Origin: a virus
Reading direction: 5' to 3' (one strand)
DNA: 20,031 bases
Virus record (IMG/VR): IMGVR_UViG_3300031658_000201
Coordinates: 1-20,031 of that record
The notes below the pieces were generated by a model, which saw nothing but the letters and a program-made list of their open reading frames with translations, was not told the DNA's origin and searched no databases. Shown piece by piece: positions 1 through 7,778 of the stretch (position 1 is its first letter; every line of letters starts with the position of its first letter). The translations under genes were made by a program, and so were the position numbers.

Positions 1-771
1 ATCTATTGTGGCAAACTGAGGACCTGTGTTTGATAAAGTATTACCTAAATCAGAACCCACGTTTCCTATGTTACCCACAGCATTAGGGTCAAGCGTCATA
101 TTATTACCAAGGAGGTTTTCTCCCACCTTACCAAAATTATCTACAGAAGCAGCAGACTCAAGTCCCATATCAGTAGGGCTAAAGGTGTTCCCCATTATCG
201 AAGGATCCCCAAGTAAAGTACCAGCAGACTGTGCAGCAGTAGCAGCGGCAGCATTAACACTAGCCATCCCAGCTTCCCCACTTAACGCAGAACCTAAGTT
301 AGTACCGAAAGAACTTGCAGCAGCGCTAAAGTTACCTTGGGCTAATTGAGCAGCTCCATCGGTTATAGCGTTTCCTAAAGCGCCCAGAGTACCTGCGGCA
401 AAATTACCTGCGGCAAACAAACCAGAACCAGCAGTTCCTAAAGCTGACATTAAAACGTTTGTACTCGCAGCAGCAGCAGCACTGGCAGCACCAAAACCTG
501 CCCACATACTCGACATATAACCAGCAAGAGCTGCTCCTACTCCTGTTGCTGAAAGTAACGCACTTACTGCTACCATCCCCACAGGGCCTAGTTTAGCAGT
601 CACCTTGGCAATGCCTTTCATTACCTTGGTCCCTAGCTTCCCTCCAGCTTTCCACAGTTTCTGTCCACCGGGTAAAGAAGTGACTAAACCTTTAGCAACT
701 TTCTTAACTCCCTTAGCAACTTTCTTAACAGCCCCCTTGAGGCCCTTAGCTAACTTACTTAAAAATCCCAT
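1..771 (-). CDS. Ala/Gly-rich virion protein, probable internal/ejection protein (3' end outside window)
   Basis: An open frame of 257 codons starts at the ATG complementary to 769-771 and is still open at base 1, so the C-terminus is missing. The start is preceded by GAGGA at a suitable distance and lies 16 bases after the stop of the 556-aa gene. The first ~25 residues are a Lys-rich amphipathic segment made of short repeats (VKKVAKG). A hydrophobic Ala/Gly/Met stretch follows at about residues 65-115, then a low-complexity Ala/Ser/Gly/Asn region. This composition, and its place last among the visible tail genes, fit an internal or membrane-interacting virion protein such as those ejected by podoviruses. 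No catalytic motif is visible in the part present. The role is inferred from composition and position, not from a recognised domain. Confidence 0.8.
   Translation of the reverse strand, partial: MGFLSKLAKGLKGAVKKVAKGVKKVAKGLVTSLPGGQKLWKAGGKLGTKVMKGIAKVTAKLGPVGMVAVSALLSATGVGAALAGYMSSMWAGFGAASAAAAASTNVLMSALGTAGSGLFAAGNFAAGTLGALGNAITDGAAQLAQGNFSAAASSFGTNLGSALSGEAGMASVNAAAATAAQSAGTLLGDPSIMGNTFSPTDMGLESAASVDNFGKVGENLLGNNMTLDPNAVGNIGNVGSDLGNTLSNTGPQFATID
692..729 (-). repeat. 21-bp internal duplication in the left-edge gene
   Basis: Two identical 17-base stretches, 692-708 and 713-729, lie 21 bases apart. The period is seven codons, so the duplication repeats the basic VAKGVKK-type segment in frame and extends the amphipathic helix of the encoded protein. 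Confidence 0.75.
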
Positions 772-787
772 TATTCATTCCTCATTA

Positions 788-2458
788 TTAAAGACCACCA
801 AGGAAGGTTTGGTCTACCCAATCCCAAGCATCAGTAACACCTGTTTTAATATCATTGAAGTCAAAGTCTAGACCTTCTATAAAACCACCTATCTCACTAG
901 CAGTAGAAGATTCTCTAGCTAACACGGTTGCTTCTATTTGCGCCCGTCTATCCTTCTCCTTCTCATCCGCTTGAAACATCCAATGAGCTAGATCTCTTTG
1001 TTCTTGCCATAGATTACTTAACGCTTGGTTACTCAGGTTAAACGCCTGTTGAGTATTAGCTTGATTAACAGCATTGATACCAGCGGTATTCTGTGAGTTC
1101 ATACCTCTACGCCAGTTTACCGAAGCACTATCTATCTTAGCATCCATAGTTTTGTTGAACTGATCACGCTGGGTTTCCATAGTCGCATTGAACTGAGCCA
1201 TACGGTTACCTTCACTTGCATTAAACTGTTCACCCTTGTTAAGACTATCAGCGTTAAACTGTGCCATAGTATCTGAACGAGCAGCATTCTGTAGGGCTAC
1301 CTGAGTTTCTAACTGGGCTTTAAACTGGGCTGAGTCATTAGCACTCTTAGCGTTAAACTGGGCACTAGCAAATTCAATCTTAGTATCTTCAAATATAGCT
1401 TGTACTTTAGAAGTATAAACAGTCTTATTAGCATCTTGCTCAAAAGCAGCATCTTGTTGCGCTATAGGCATTGCAGCTTGGATGATAGCATTAAACAGCG
1501 AATCCCTACCAATACTAGAAGCACTTAAACCCCTACCAGCTAGGGCCTGTTCAACCTTGGTAACCGCTGGTCTTGCCCAGAGAGGGATAACACCTTCTTC
1601 CATACCATCTAGCATAGAATTAAGTTTACTAGACATACTAGCAGCTTTCATGGGTTCCAACGCAGCTACTTTAGCTAGGTTCTGTGCAAGACCACTAATA
1701 GTCTGTACTGTGCCTTCAAAGTTACTAACAGCAGCCTGTGTAGCTTCCCCTGCTGTAATGGTACCCGCTTTAACTAACGCAGCAGCATTAGAAGCTTCTA
1801 GTTGGTAGTACCTAGGGTCCATTGAAAGACTTACATCTTCTCCTTCAGGGACTTTGTTACCATTAGAATCTAATATAGGCTTACCATCAGTTCCTTTTTT
1901 GTATAAGATGTTTCCCTGAGCATCCTTAATAAAACTGTTATCTAAAGTATACTGTTGAAGTAATCCTGCGTCCTCTAAGAAAGCATTTGGATCTTCAACA
2001 TTACTATTCATTATCTGACGGACTCTTTCCGTTTCTTCTTTCCTAGCTTTCCTAAGCTCTTCATACTCTAGTTTAGCAGTTTCAACAGCAGCTTTAGTAG
2101 CTTCTATATCAGCCAGTGCTTGTTCCGTAGTTAAAGGACCTTGGAAAGTAGCATCCTCAGCCAAGTAAGTGTTGTTTCCTTTAACGCCACCTCTACCTGT
2201 GTAACTCTCAGCAAGGTCCTCAGATACAAAAGAAGGAGTTACTTCAGTTATAGCGGGGGTTTCAACGGGGGTTTCAACGGGGGTTTCAACGGGGTTGTTA
2301 GTAACAGGAGTAACTACCGGGGTTTCTCCAGTTTCCTCGGGTACCTCGGTAACCGCAGCGTTAGCAGCAACTAAAGGTAAATCCATAGTTTGTGGGGTTA
2401 GAACTTCTGCGGAGTTGTCCACAGGTTCCTCGGTAACCCCTAGTTGTGTAGTAGCCAT
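788..2458 (-). CDS. 556-aa internal virion protein with QFNA hendecad repeats
   Basis: The start has a strong AAGGAG eight bases upstream. Residues 1-75 are acidic and Pro/Thr/Val-rich, including three PVET units. Residues 110-150 are a charged predicted coiled coil (E/K/R-rich). A segment at 305-340 carries GRGLSASSIGRDS and AAMPIAQQDA, a pattern I associate with marine phage internal or tail structural proteins. From 367 to 436 a QFNA-like motif recurs at exactly 11-residue steps (367, 378, 389, 400, 411, 422, 433), a hendecad pattern typical of long, nearly straight coiled coils. The C-terminus is acidic and aromatic. It sits between the tail adhesins and the Ala-rich left-edge protein, consistent with an internal or ejected virion component. 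No enzymatic motif is seen. Virion protein is likely; the precise role is inference. Confidence 0.85.
   Translation of the reverse strand: MATTQLGVTEEPVDNSAEVLTPQTMDLPLVAANAAVTEVPEETGETPVVTPVTNNPVETPVETPVETPAITEVTPSFVSEDLAESYTGRGGVKGNNTYLAEDATFQGPLTTEQALADIEATKAAVETAKLEYEELRKARKEETERVRQIMNSNVEDPNAFLEDAGLLQQYTLDNSFIKDAQGNILYKKGTDGKPILDSNGNKVPEGEDVSLSMDPRYYQLEASNAAALVKAGTITAGEATQAAVSNFEGTVQTISGLAQNLAKVAALEPMKAASMSSKLNSMLDGMEEGVIPLWARPAVTKVEQALAGRGLSASSIGRDSLFNAIIQAAMPIAQQDAAFEQDANKTVYTSKVQAIFEDTKIEFASAQFNAKSANDSAQFKAQLETQVALQNAARSDTMAQFNADSLNKGEQFNASEGNRMAQFNATMETQRDQFNKTMDAKIDSASVNWRRGMNSQNTAGINAVNQANTQQAFNLSNQALSNLWQEQRDLAHWMFQADEKEKDRRAQIEATVLARESSTASEIGGFIEGLDFDFNDIKTGVTDAWDWVDQTFLGGL
2255..2290 (-). 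repeat. 12-bp tandem repeat encoding PVET units
   Basis: Three perfect copies of GGGGGTTTCAAC (plus-strand sense) lie back to back inside the 556-aa gene. The 12-bp unit is four codons, giving PVET three times in the disordered N-terminal region. Copy number is free to vary without breaking the frame. Confidence 0.85.
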
Positions 2459-2470
2459 TAATGAGTCTCC

Positions 2471-2911
2471 TTAAAAACCTTTAAATTCTTCAGCTAGAGT
2501 ACCATCTTTTAATAGTACTGCGATGCGGGATGCCACCAGTATACCAGCATCTACAAAAATAAGCAAGGCCTCCTTAACATCTTTTAAATCTAAATCAACA
2601 CTAGAAGATAACTTAAGGTCTTCATGTATATCAATTATGATGTCGTCCGTACTCTTACGAATAGCCACGCGTTCTACTAGGAATAACCTATGCATGAATG
2701 CACGTTTAGTTATTACACGTATCTTAGGTGCTACGTATACCACTGGTTCCACGGGTTCATGCCATTCATACATACTTAGGGAGTTACCGTTAGTTACTTC
2801 TATCCAATCACCTTCTTGGGGCAAAGAAGATTCTTCTTCAGTTAACTTCGTGTTCTCAGGGTCATATATATAAGGGACCCCACCTCGTTTTAGTACTCTA
2901 GTTAAGGACAT
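2471..2911 (-). CDS. 146-aa protein of unknown function, tail gene cluster
   Basis: The start overlaps the end of the upstream 210-aa gene by 14 bases, suggesting translational coupling. Residues 1-60 look like a small, acidic, aromatic domain (YIYDPEN, DWIEV, MYEWHEP). From about 65 the sequence changes to ITKRAFMHRLFLVERVAIRK, then an acidic helix-rich part ending in a hydrophobic helix and a basic/acidic tail. This second half resembles small helical proteins often found beside phage tail-fibre genes, with an 'F..R....E...I' pattern followed by 'vdl.D..v...l' and 'Gil...R'. I cannot name the family. A structural or chaperone role in the tail is inferred only from position. No signal peptide or transmembrane segment is clear. 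Confidence 0.8.
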   Translation of the reverse strand: MSLTRVLKRGGVPYIYDPENTKLTEEESSLPQEGDWIEVTNGNSLSMYEWHEPVEPVVYVAPKIRVITKRAFMHRLFLVERVAIRKSTDDIIIDIHEDLKLSSSVDLDLKDVKEALLIFVDAGILVASRIAVLLKDGTLAEEFKGF

Positions 2912-3530
2912 ATGTTACTCCTGCATTATTTTCAATAGTTGTGTTATTTGCTGTGGTATGCATTTGTACCTCTACTTTAAGAGAAGTAGCAAAAGGAATA
3001 CCTATATTCATGTATTTAGCTTGATAAGGGTTAACCAATAAGATAACATTATTATAGCCCCCATCTGCTGAACTCCCTATACCTCCTTGATCATTAACAC
3101 CAGCTAATGTTATAGGGGCCTGTGGTATGCCCTGAAAGCCACCTAAAATAATACGCCTATTCGTAGATAAGCGATAGTACCACTCGGTCTCCTTCCCATC
3201 CACAGTTACCCATACCGAGATATAATCACCTCCATTAGCCACAGAAGGTGAGAGAACATGTGTTAAGGTACCTGACCCTGTGGTCTCTACTATAGTAGTC
3301 TTATTAGTAGTATTTACAGCCAAATAAGCTCCTTTTATATATTCCCCTATACCGTTAGTAGTGGCAAAGCAAAAGGAGAAGAGAGAGGAATCTGCGGCTG
3401 TGGAAGTAAGAGTATCTGACCTTTTTATGTGTATATCACTCGATTGTCCAGTCTTAACAGGAAAGGTATATCCCGGTAGAGTAGCAAGACTTTCTGGTAA
3501 TGTTATAGTATTTTTAATTATTAATGACAT
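2898..3530 (-). CDS. 210-aa virion/tail protein, paralogue of the 221-aa neighbour
   Basis: The start has AAGGA about eight bases upstream, ten bases after the previous stop. The protein is Ser/Thr/Gly/Asn-rich and predicted mostly beta, typical of exposed phage decoration or fibre proteins. It shares a block order with the next protein upstream: a GTLTHVLSPSVANGG block (compare GIVTHIMTPQINGD), a V(D)GK/VDGV turn, IILGGFQG (compare MCMGGFRHG), GSSADGGY (compare GSYADHGW), and NIGIPFATSLKVEV (compare GIGIPFKESLYIDL). Tandem duplication followed by divergence explains this. No catalytic residues are evident. It may be a fibre tip, tailspike accessory or capsid decoration protein; the tail cluster favours the first. 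Confidence 0.85.
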   Translation of the reverse strand: MSLIIKNTITLPESLATLPGYTFPVKTGQSSDIHIKRSDTLTSTAADSSLFSFCFATTNGIGEYIKGAYLAVNTTNKTTIVETTGSGTLTHVLSPSVANGGDYISVWVTVDGKETEWYYRLSTNRRIILGGFQGIPQAPITLAGVNDQGGIGSSADGGYNNVILLVNPYQAKYMNIGIPFATSLKVEVQMHTTANNTTIENNAGVTYVLN

Positions 3531-3540
3531 TTAATTATCC

Positions 3541-4206
3541 TTATTGCGAGGGCTGGCGCATAATAGTAATCAGCCCATTATAACGGTAAACATTGGACGT
3601 AATATAACCTGAATATGTAGCGCTCACGGGATTTAAGTCAATGTATAAGCTTTCCTTAAAGGGGATTCCTATCCCTTCAGTTACTGTCTGTACAGGGGAC
3701 ATACATAGGCTCTCGGTAGCACCAGAAGCGGCCCAGCCATGGTCAGCATAACTACCAAATTCCGTGGTTCTATTAACCGTACTAGAACTATAAGGAAGTG
3801 TTCCGTGTCTGAAACCCCCCATACACATTCGTAAGCCTCCTTCTATACTATACTCAGCATACGTCTTAACACCATCGATTACCATTGTTAATTTTACTAT
3901 AGAATCCCCATTTATTTGAGGCGTCATAATATGAGTGACGATGCCCCCTTGCCCTTGTAAATCCACAACTAAATTCTGGCTAGAACCCGTCCATCTTTTA
4001 TAGTAAAAACCTTCTGTCGAGTACTCATTAGGACCACCAGTTATTCCACCCCAGAAACTAGAAATAGCAGAAGCCGAGGTTACACTCACGGCAATTTTTC
4101 TCCGTAAGCTTCCGGGGGCACACTGAATAAGGGGCATTCTCATTTCATTAGGTTTAGAAACAGGTGCCAATGTTACCAAGGGATTATCCACAATATGTAT
4201 AGTCAT
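3541..4206 (-). CDS. 221-aa virion/tail protein, paralogue of the 210-aa neighbour
   Basis: The ATG overlaps the stop of the short adhesin-like gene by one base (TAATG). The ribosome site (GAGGA) is formed by the last codons of that upstream gene. The protein is beta-rich with many Ser/Thr/Gly/Tyr residues. It aligns by eye along its whole second half with the 210-aa protein downstream: GIVTHIMTP, MVIDGVKTYAEYSI, MGGFRHG, GSYADHGW and GIGIPFKESL. The N-terminal ~45 residues differ. Two adjacent diverged copies suggest either a heteromeric structure or alternative receptor-binding parts. No enzyme motif is visible. Virion surface protein is the best reading; function is inferred from context. 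Confidence 0.85.
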   Translation of the reverse strand: MTIHIVDNPLVTLAPVSKPNEMRMPLIQCAPGSLRRKIAVSVTSASAISSFWGGITGGPNEYSTEGFYYKRWTGSSQNLVVDLQGQGGIVTHIMTPQINGDSIVKLTMVIDGVKTYAEYSIEGGLRMCMGGFRHGTLPYSSSTVNRTTEFGSYADHGWAASGATESLCMSPVQTVTEGIGIPFKESLYIDLNPVSATYSGYITSNVYRYNGLITIMRQPSQ

Positions 4207-4469
4207 TATTTAATCCTCATGTACAGAGGAAACCCATACTGTACTTTAGCTATAGGTTCCCCTATGACTTGGGCAACTATAGGAGATTGTGTGAAAGGAG
4301 TGAACAAAGTATACGTAGTTGTATCATCAGTTACATGTCCCGTCCTTAACCAATGATGTCCATCAGGGGTTATTATAAGTGATTCATTGCTATTAAAAGG
4401 AACAAGGGAAGCAATAGGTAAACTACTAGTTCCTCCTCCTTCTAAACTGGAAAGAGATACTGATGGCAT
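4206..4469 (-). CDS. 87-aa short tail protein, paralogue of the 311-aa adhesin without its central domain
   Basis: It starts by a one-base TAATG overlap with the stop of the 311-aa gene. Residues 1-60 match the N-terminus of that protein in pattern: MP..L..LE..GG..LP, then P.N, T..G..WLRTG.V.D and a PL/LF.T.F stretch. The final ~18 residues (GEPIAKVQYGFPLYMRIK) match its last ~19 (GNAVAKADENGVPIFTRIK). The ~230 residues between are absent. The final AGG-ATT-AAA-TAA codons are the same as in the 311-aa gene, and they provide the ribosome site for the next gene. It may be a minimal attachment or trimerisation module that lacks the receptor-facing domain. The paralogy is visible; the role is inferred. 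Confidence 0.8.
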   Translation of the reverse strand: MPSVSLSSLEGGGTSSLPIASLVPFNSNESLIITPDGHHWLRTGHVTDDTTTYTLFTPFTQSPIVAQVIGEPIAKVQYGFPLYMRIK

Positions 4470-5404
4470 TATTTAATCCTCGTAAAGATAGGAACACCAT
4501 TCTCGTCAGCCTTAGCGACAGCGTTTCCTACGTAATCCACAGAAACCGCTGTAGAAATTATATCATTAGAACTTGAACCAGCGTGTATTAGTTCATCTTT
4601 AATCTCTAAACCATATATATTACCTGAAACTGTTCCTGTCATATCATGAGTACCTACGTAGACTCCAGTAGTAGTCCATATATTTACTTTGGTTCCCGAG
4701 GTAGCCATATATAAATTACCATCTTTAGGGTTATAGGATATCCCTCTACATTGGGTACCTGAGTTGGCGTGTGCATCACTCCACCTAACACCTGTGGCTA
4801 CCCAATCGGCTGTATATTGAACTACCCAAGAACTAGCGTTTCCGTCATCACTGTGGTTACCTACGGCATAAAAGTAAGTACCGTCCCAGCAAATAGCGTG
4901 TACACTAGAAAGCAGAGAACTAGAAAGTAGGTTATCATCTACATGAGTTAAGGTTGAAATATTATATGTGTATACTCTTCCGTTGTAGTTCTTCTCCGCT
5001 GCGTACAGATGAGTACCATCATTACAGAAGGCACTCCATGTGGAAGATCTCTGCGCAGAGTAGCCTTTGGTAACCCCCGTTAAAACAAAGCTTGCATTAT
5101 ACTGAACAAAATCTTGATTCGTATCATCCAAATGCCACCAGTTAGTGCCGTCCCAAGTAATATCTCCCCCATTAACCAGAGGGCTTAAATCATATTCTAA
5201 CACTTGATCTGACCAGTTATTAATAAAGGTAGTAGCTAAAGGATATAGTAAAGGTGTATCACTAACAACCCCAGTACGTAACCATACCGACCCTTCATCC
5301 GTTAAGAAGGAAGTAGCAGTAATATTTATAGGAGTACAGGAGTTCACAGGTAATCCCACGCTCCCTCCCTTCTTCTCTACTAGAGGTAATCTTAATCCCG
5401 GCAT
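4469..5404 (-). CDS. 311-aa tail adhesin with propeller-like repeat domain
   Basis: The start overlaps the 240-aa gene stop (TAATG); GGAG in that gene's last codons serves as ribosome site. Residues 1-60 (WLRTGVVSD motif) and 290-311 are shared with the 87-aa neighbour and probably anchor the protein. Residues ~70-285 contain recurrent blade-like motifs about 40-55 residues apart: WDGTNWW (84-90), NDGTHLYA (128-135), WDGTYFYA (173-180) and PKDGNLYMA (226-234), with a weaker YGLEIKDELIHAG (264-276). These resemble WD/kelch/NHL-like beta-propeller blades of the 'DGt.lY.a' type. Aromatic-rich surfaces of this kind are common in carbohydrate-binding phage adhesins. A receptor-binding function is inferred from the fold pattern and position after the GHRHDG fibre protein. 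No hydrolase catalytic set was recognised. Confidence 0.85.
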   Translation of the reverse strand: MPGLRLPLVEKKGGSVGLPVNSCTPINITATSFLTDEGSVWLRTGVVSDTPLLYPLATTFINNWSDQVLEYDLSPLVNGGDITWDGTNWWHLDDTNQDFVQYNASFVLTGVTKGYSAQRSSTWSAFCNDGTHLYAAEKNYNGRVYTYNISTLTHVDDNLLSSSLLSSVHAICWDGTYFYAVGNHSDDGNASSWVVQYTADWVATGVRWSDAHANSGTQCRGISYNPKDGNLYMATSGTKVNIWTTTGVYVGTHDMTGTVSGNIYGLEIKDELIHAGSSSNDIISTAVSVDYVGNAVAKADENGVPIFTRIK

Positions 5405-6126
5405 TATATAATCTCCAGTTGGGTAGTAGATATAGACTCTAGTATCACTAGTTCACCGGGCGCTAGTAGTAAATCAGTACCAGCAGCTACCGTTAGCTTA
5501 TCTCCTATTAAAGAGTAAGAAGGGTTTGCTATGGTTAATACCTTGGTACTAGCAGCACTGAAAGATAACCTAGTAGTAAAACGTCTACCTTGGACCAATG
5601 TTGTAGGAAGGTTTAACGTCCCATCCCCTAGGAAAACTACGTCAGCCACAGCAGAACCATTAGCAATACTAAAAGAACCTCCATCAGCTACCAGAGTAGG
5701 CGCTCCTATTGTTTGTGCGGCAGCTTCAGCGCGTACCATAGAAGCAGCGGAAGCGGTGGCATATGTGCTAGCGTCACCTACTGTTACTACTAAGGTATCT
5801 AAGAAGGTATTTAAAGGACCACCATTATGTTCTATTTTAGGAGTAGAAAGAAGTACATCAGGAGTAGCAGCACTCCAAGTAAGAACAACACTACCATTAA
5901 GCGAGAAAGTAATCTGGTGTGTTGCTGGGTCTGTGCCTACTACGGCTATCTTAGTTACCCCGGTAGTATCTGCTATTAAGGGAGTATAAGTACCACTGGT
6001 ACCATCGTGTCTATGTCCTGTAGAAGGGTGCATCTCTGCTACTATTGCATCATACTCGTTGTTAAGCAAGCTGGCGGCAATTACATCACCATCACTAAAA
6101 CTACTCTGTCTTGTATAGGTTGACAT
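5404..6126 (-). CDS. Tail-fibre-type protein with N-terminal GHRHDG motif
   Basis: It starts by a TAATG overlap with the 550-aa tail gene. Residues ~8-46 carry a pattern seen at the N-terminus of many podovirus tail fibre/spike proteins: a Phe-Ser-Asp-Gly-Asp start, A.LLNNEYDAIVAEM, then GHRHDGTSG. The HRH residues resemble metal-binding HxH sites of phage fibres, though metal binding here is inference. The middle (~100-140) is Ala/Thr-rich. The C-terminal ~100 residues are beta-rich with Gly/Leu/Thr repeats. It probably connects the tail to the adhesins encoded downstream. Length is short for a complete fibre, so the receptor-binding part may be supplied by the separate downstream proteins. 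Confidence 0.88.
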   Translation of the reverse strand: MSTYTRQSSFSDGDVIAASLLNNEYDAIVAEMHPSTGHRHDGTSGTYTPLIADTTGVTKIAVVGTDPATHQITFSLNGSVVLTWSAATPDVLLSTPKIEHNGGPLNTFLDTLVVTVGDASTYATASAASMVRAEAAAQTIGAPTLVADGGSFSIANGSAVADVVFLGDGTLNLPTTLVQGRRFTTRLSFSAASTKVLTIANPSYSLIGDKLTVAAGTDLLLAPGELVILESISTTQLEII

Positions 6127-7778
6127 TATATCTTACCTCCACCTGTTAAATCTATCTGTAAGCTCTGTATATCGAAAGGATGGTCATCTATTAAATCAAG
6201 GCTAACAACCCTAAAACTAACAGTGAAACCTGAGCCTTCCGTGTAAATACCTGTGTCGGGAATATCCCGTGTACCAAAGAGAATAAAAGAATTACCAAAG
6301 ACCACTAAAGGGTCTCCAAATAAAGCTGGTTGTGAGAGAGGTATCATAGGATATATCAGAGGTTGATGTACTTCTTCTTTCTGATAATCATACTTTATTT
6401 CTAACCCCATCTCCACAGGACCCTCGGGTTTACTTGTGGTTGTAACTTTATGTATGTTCTTTCGAGTACCTATGTCACCGAAGTGTACATAAGGACTTTG
6501 GTACTGATACTCAATTCTAGAGGTCCCAAAGAGATGTCCTGATTCCTGCTCACAGACACGACCACCTTGGTTCCCATGCACAATACGCTCAACACCTTTA
6601 TGTAAGCTATTGTCTACGCAGGTAACACCTAACCCGCTCATAGTACTATAGTCCCAAGAGAAAGAGCCTTTAGTATCATCATAAGTAAACGCAGCGATAA
6701 CACCTTGTTGCGCACTATCTAGGTTGTTCTTATCTATTGCCCATAATCTGTATTGGTTCTTAGCTCTTACAACAGTCGCATAGTATTGATACCTATCTCG
6801 AACACGTAAGAAACTTAACATAGATGTAGATACTTTCCTACTAATAACACCTAGTTCTAAATCATCTAGTTTATCAGTCTTAGCCATCGTACGTATACCG
6901 TCGGGAGCCAAGAAGAGCAAGTCCCCTCCTACTTCCTGAATAGTAAAACCATCAAGGCAACCTATGTCACCAGTGATAGGAACAACTGATGCATCCCCAG
7001 TTTCCATTCCTACTATCTTATGGATACTATTCTTACAGAACACATATAAAGCTTCTCGGTGTTCCTTAAGACCCATTACTATATCACCAACACCTATGAA
7101 ACCCGAGGTACTCCCATCGAAATTCTCTTGAGGCACTTCTTTATCATCATCCGCAGGACTTGTGAGGTCAGTACTTGCGTGGGAGCTATAATAAATACTA
7201 GAAGGATTGCTAGGCATTCCCGCGATAACAAAGTTTCCTTTATTCATCTCACAGTATTTAGCACCTACCAAAGAAACCCCTTCTACTATCTCTCTATACC
7301 TGTAAGTAGAATTAGCTCTAGTAGTACCTTGGATACTTAGGATATTAGGAGCATTAACACCATCCGTAGATAGCAGATATTCAATAGCTCCGTTCTGGTG
7401 TTGTGTGAACATAACTCTATCACAGTTAGACCTAGCAGTAACAGAAGCAGCCAAGAGAGCTGTCTCATTCCCGTTATCTATATCTTTATTAACCTGTAAC
7501 CAGTAACTACCATCTTCAGAGAAATAAGGTACCCCATTCCTAACAGCAATAATACCACCATGATAGTTCTTAATACCTTGGATATCTCCTGTTCCCGGGA
7601 CACTAACTGAGTCTAAATAGGAGTAACCTGAGAGCCTACGGTAACCACCGGAGATACTACATTCAAAGTTACGTAAAACTGTGGCTTCCCCCGGTTTCGT
7701 CAGTAACTCTTGGAGGTTACTTGACTGATTTAAACCACCACGGCAGGGGATCGTAGTAGTTACCATATTTGATGCCAT
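6126..7778 (-). CDS. 550-aa tail structural protein (tail hub/tubular-type)
   Basis: The ATG directly follows the adaptor stop codon (TAGATG), with GAGG a few bases inside the adaptor gene as a likely ribosome site. The N-terminus has a pattern I know from marine phage tail proteins: a 'GGLNQS' start, then PGEATVLRNFECSISGGYRR and 'SGYSYLDS'. Beta-rich, propeller-like segments follow (IIAVRNGVPYFSEDG, ALYVFCKNSIHKIVG, LLFLAPDGIRTM), spaced in a way that suggests repeated strands. The C-terminal ~130 residues are beta-rich. Position directly after the T7 gp11-type adaptor corresponds to the tail tubular B/nozzle position. Function as a tail tube or nozzle component is therefore inferred from order and pattern. 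Confidence 0.88.
   Translation of the reverse strand: MASNMVTTTIPCRGGLNQSSNLQELLTKPGEATVLRNFECSISGGYRRLSGYSYLDSVSVPGTGDIQGIKNYHGGIIAVRNGVPYFSEDGSYWLQVNKDIDNGNETALLAASVTARSNCDRVMFTQHQNGAIEYLLSTDGVNAPNILSIQGTTRANSTYRYREIVEGVSLVGAKYCEMNKGNFVIAGMPSNPSSIYYSSHASTDLTSPADDDKEVPQENFDGSTSGFIGVGDIVMGLKEHREALYVFCKNSIHKIVGMETGDASVVPITGDIGCLDGFTIQEVGGDLLFLAPDGIRTMAKTDKLDDLELGVISRKVSTSMLSFLRVRDRYQYYATVVRAKNQYRLWAIDKNNLDSAQQGVIAAFTYDDTKGSFSWDYSTMSGLGVTCVDNSLHKGVERIVHGNQGGRVCEQESGHLFGTSRIEYQYQSPYVHFGDIGTRKNIHKVTTTSKPEGPVEMGLEIKYDYQKEEVHQPLIYPMIPLSQPALFGDPLVVFGNSFILFGTRDIPDTGIYTEGSGFTVSFRVVSLDLIDDHPFDIQSLQIDLTGGGKI

Noticed and set aside
5531-5989. Plus-strand 152-codon frame opposite the GHRHDG fibre gene
   Set aside because: Antisense shadow within a well-supported, coupled minus-strand gene with a recognised motif.
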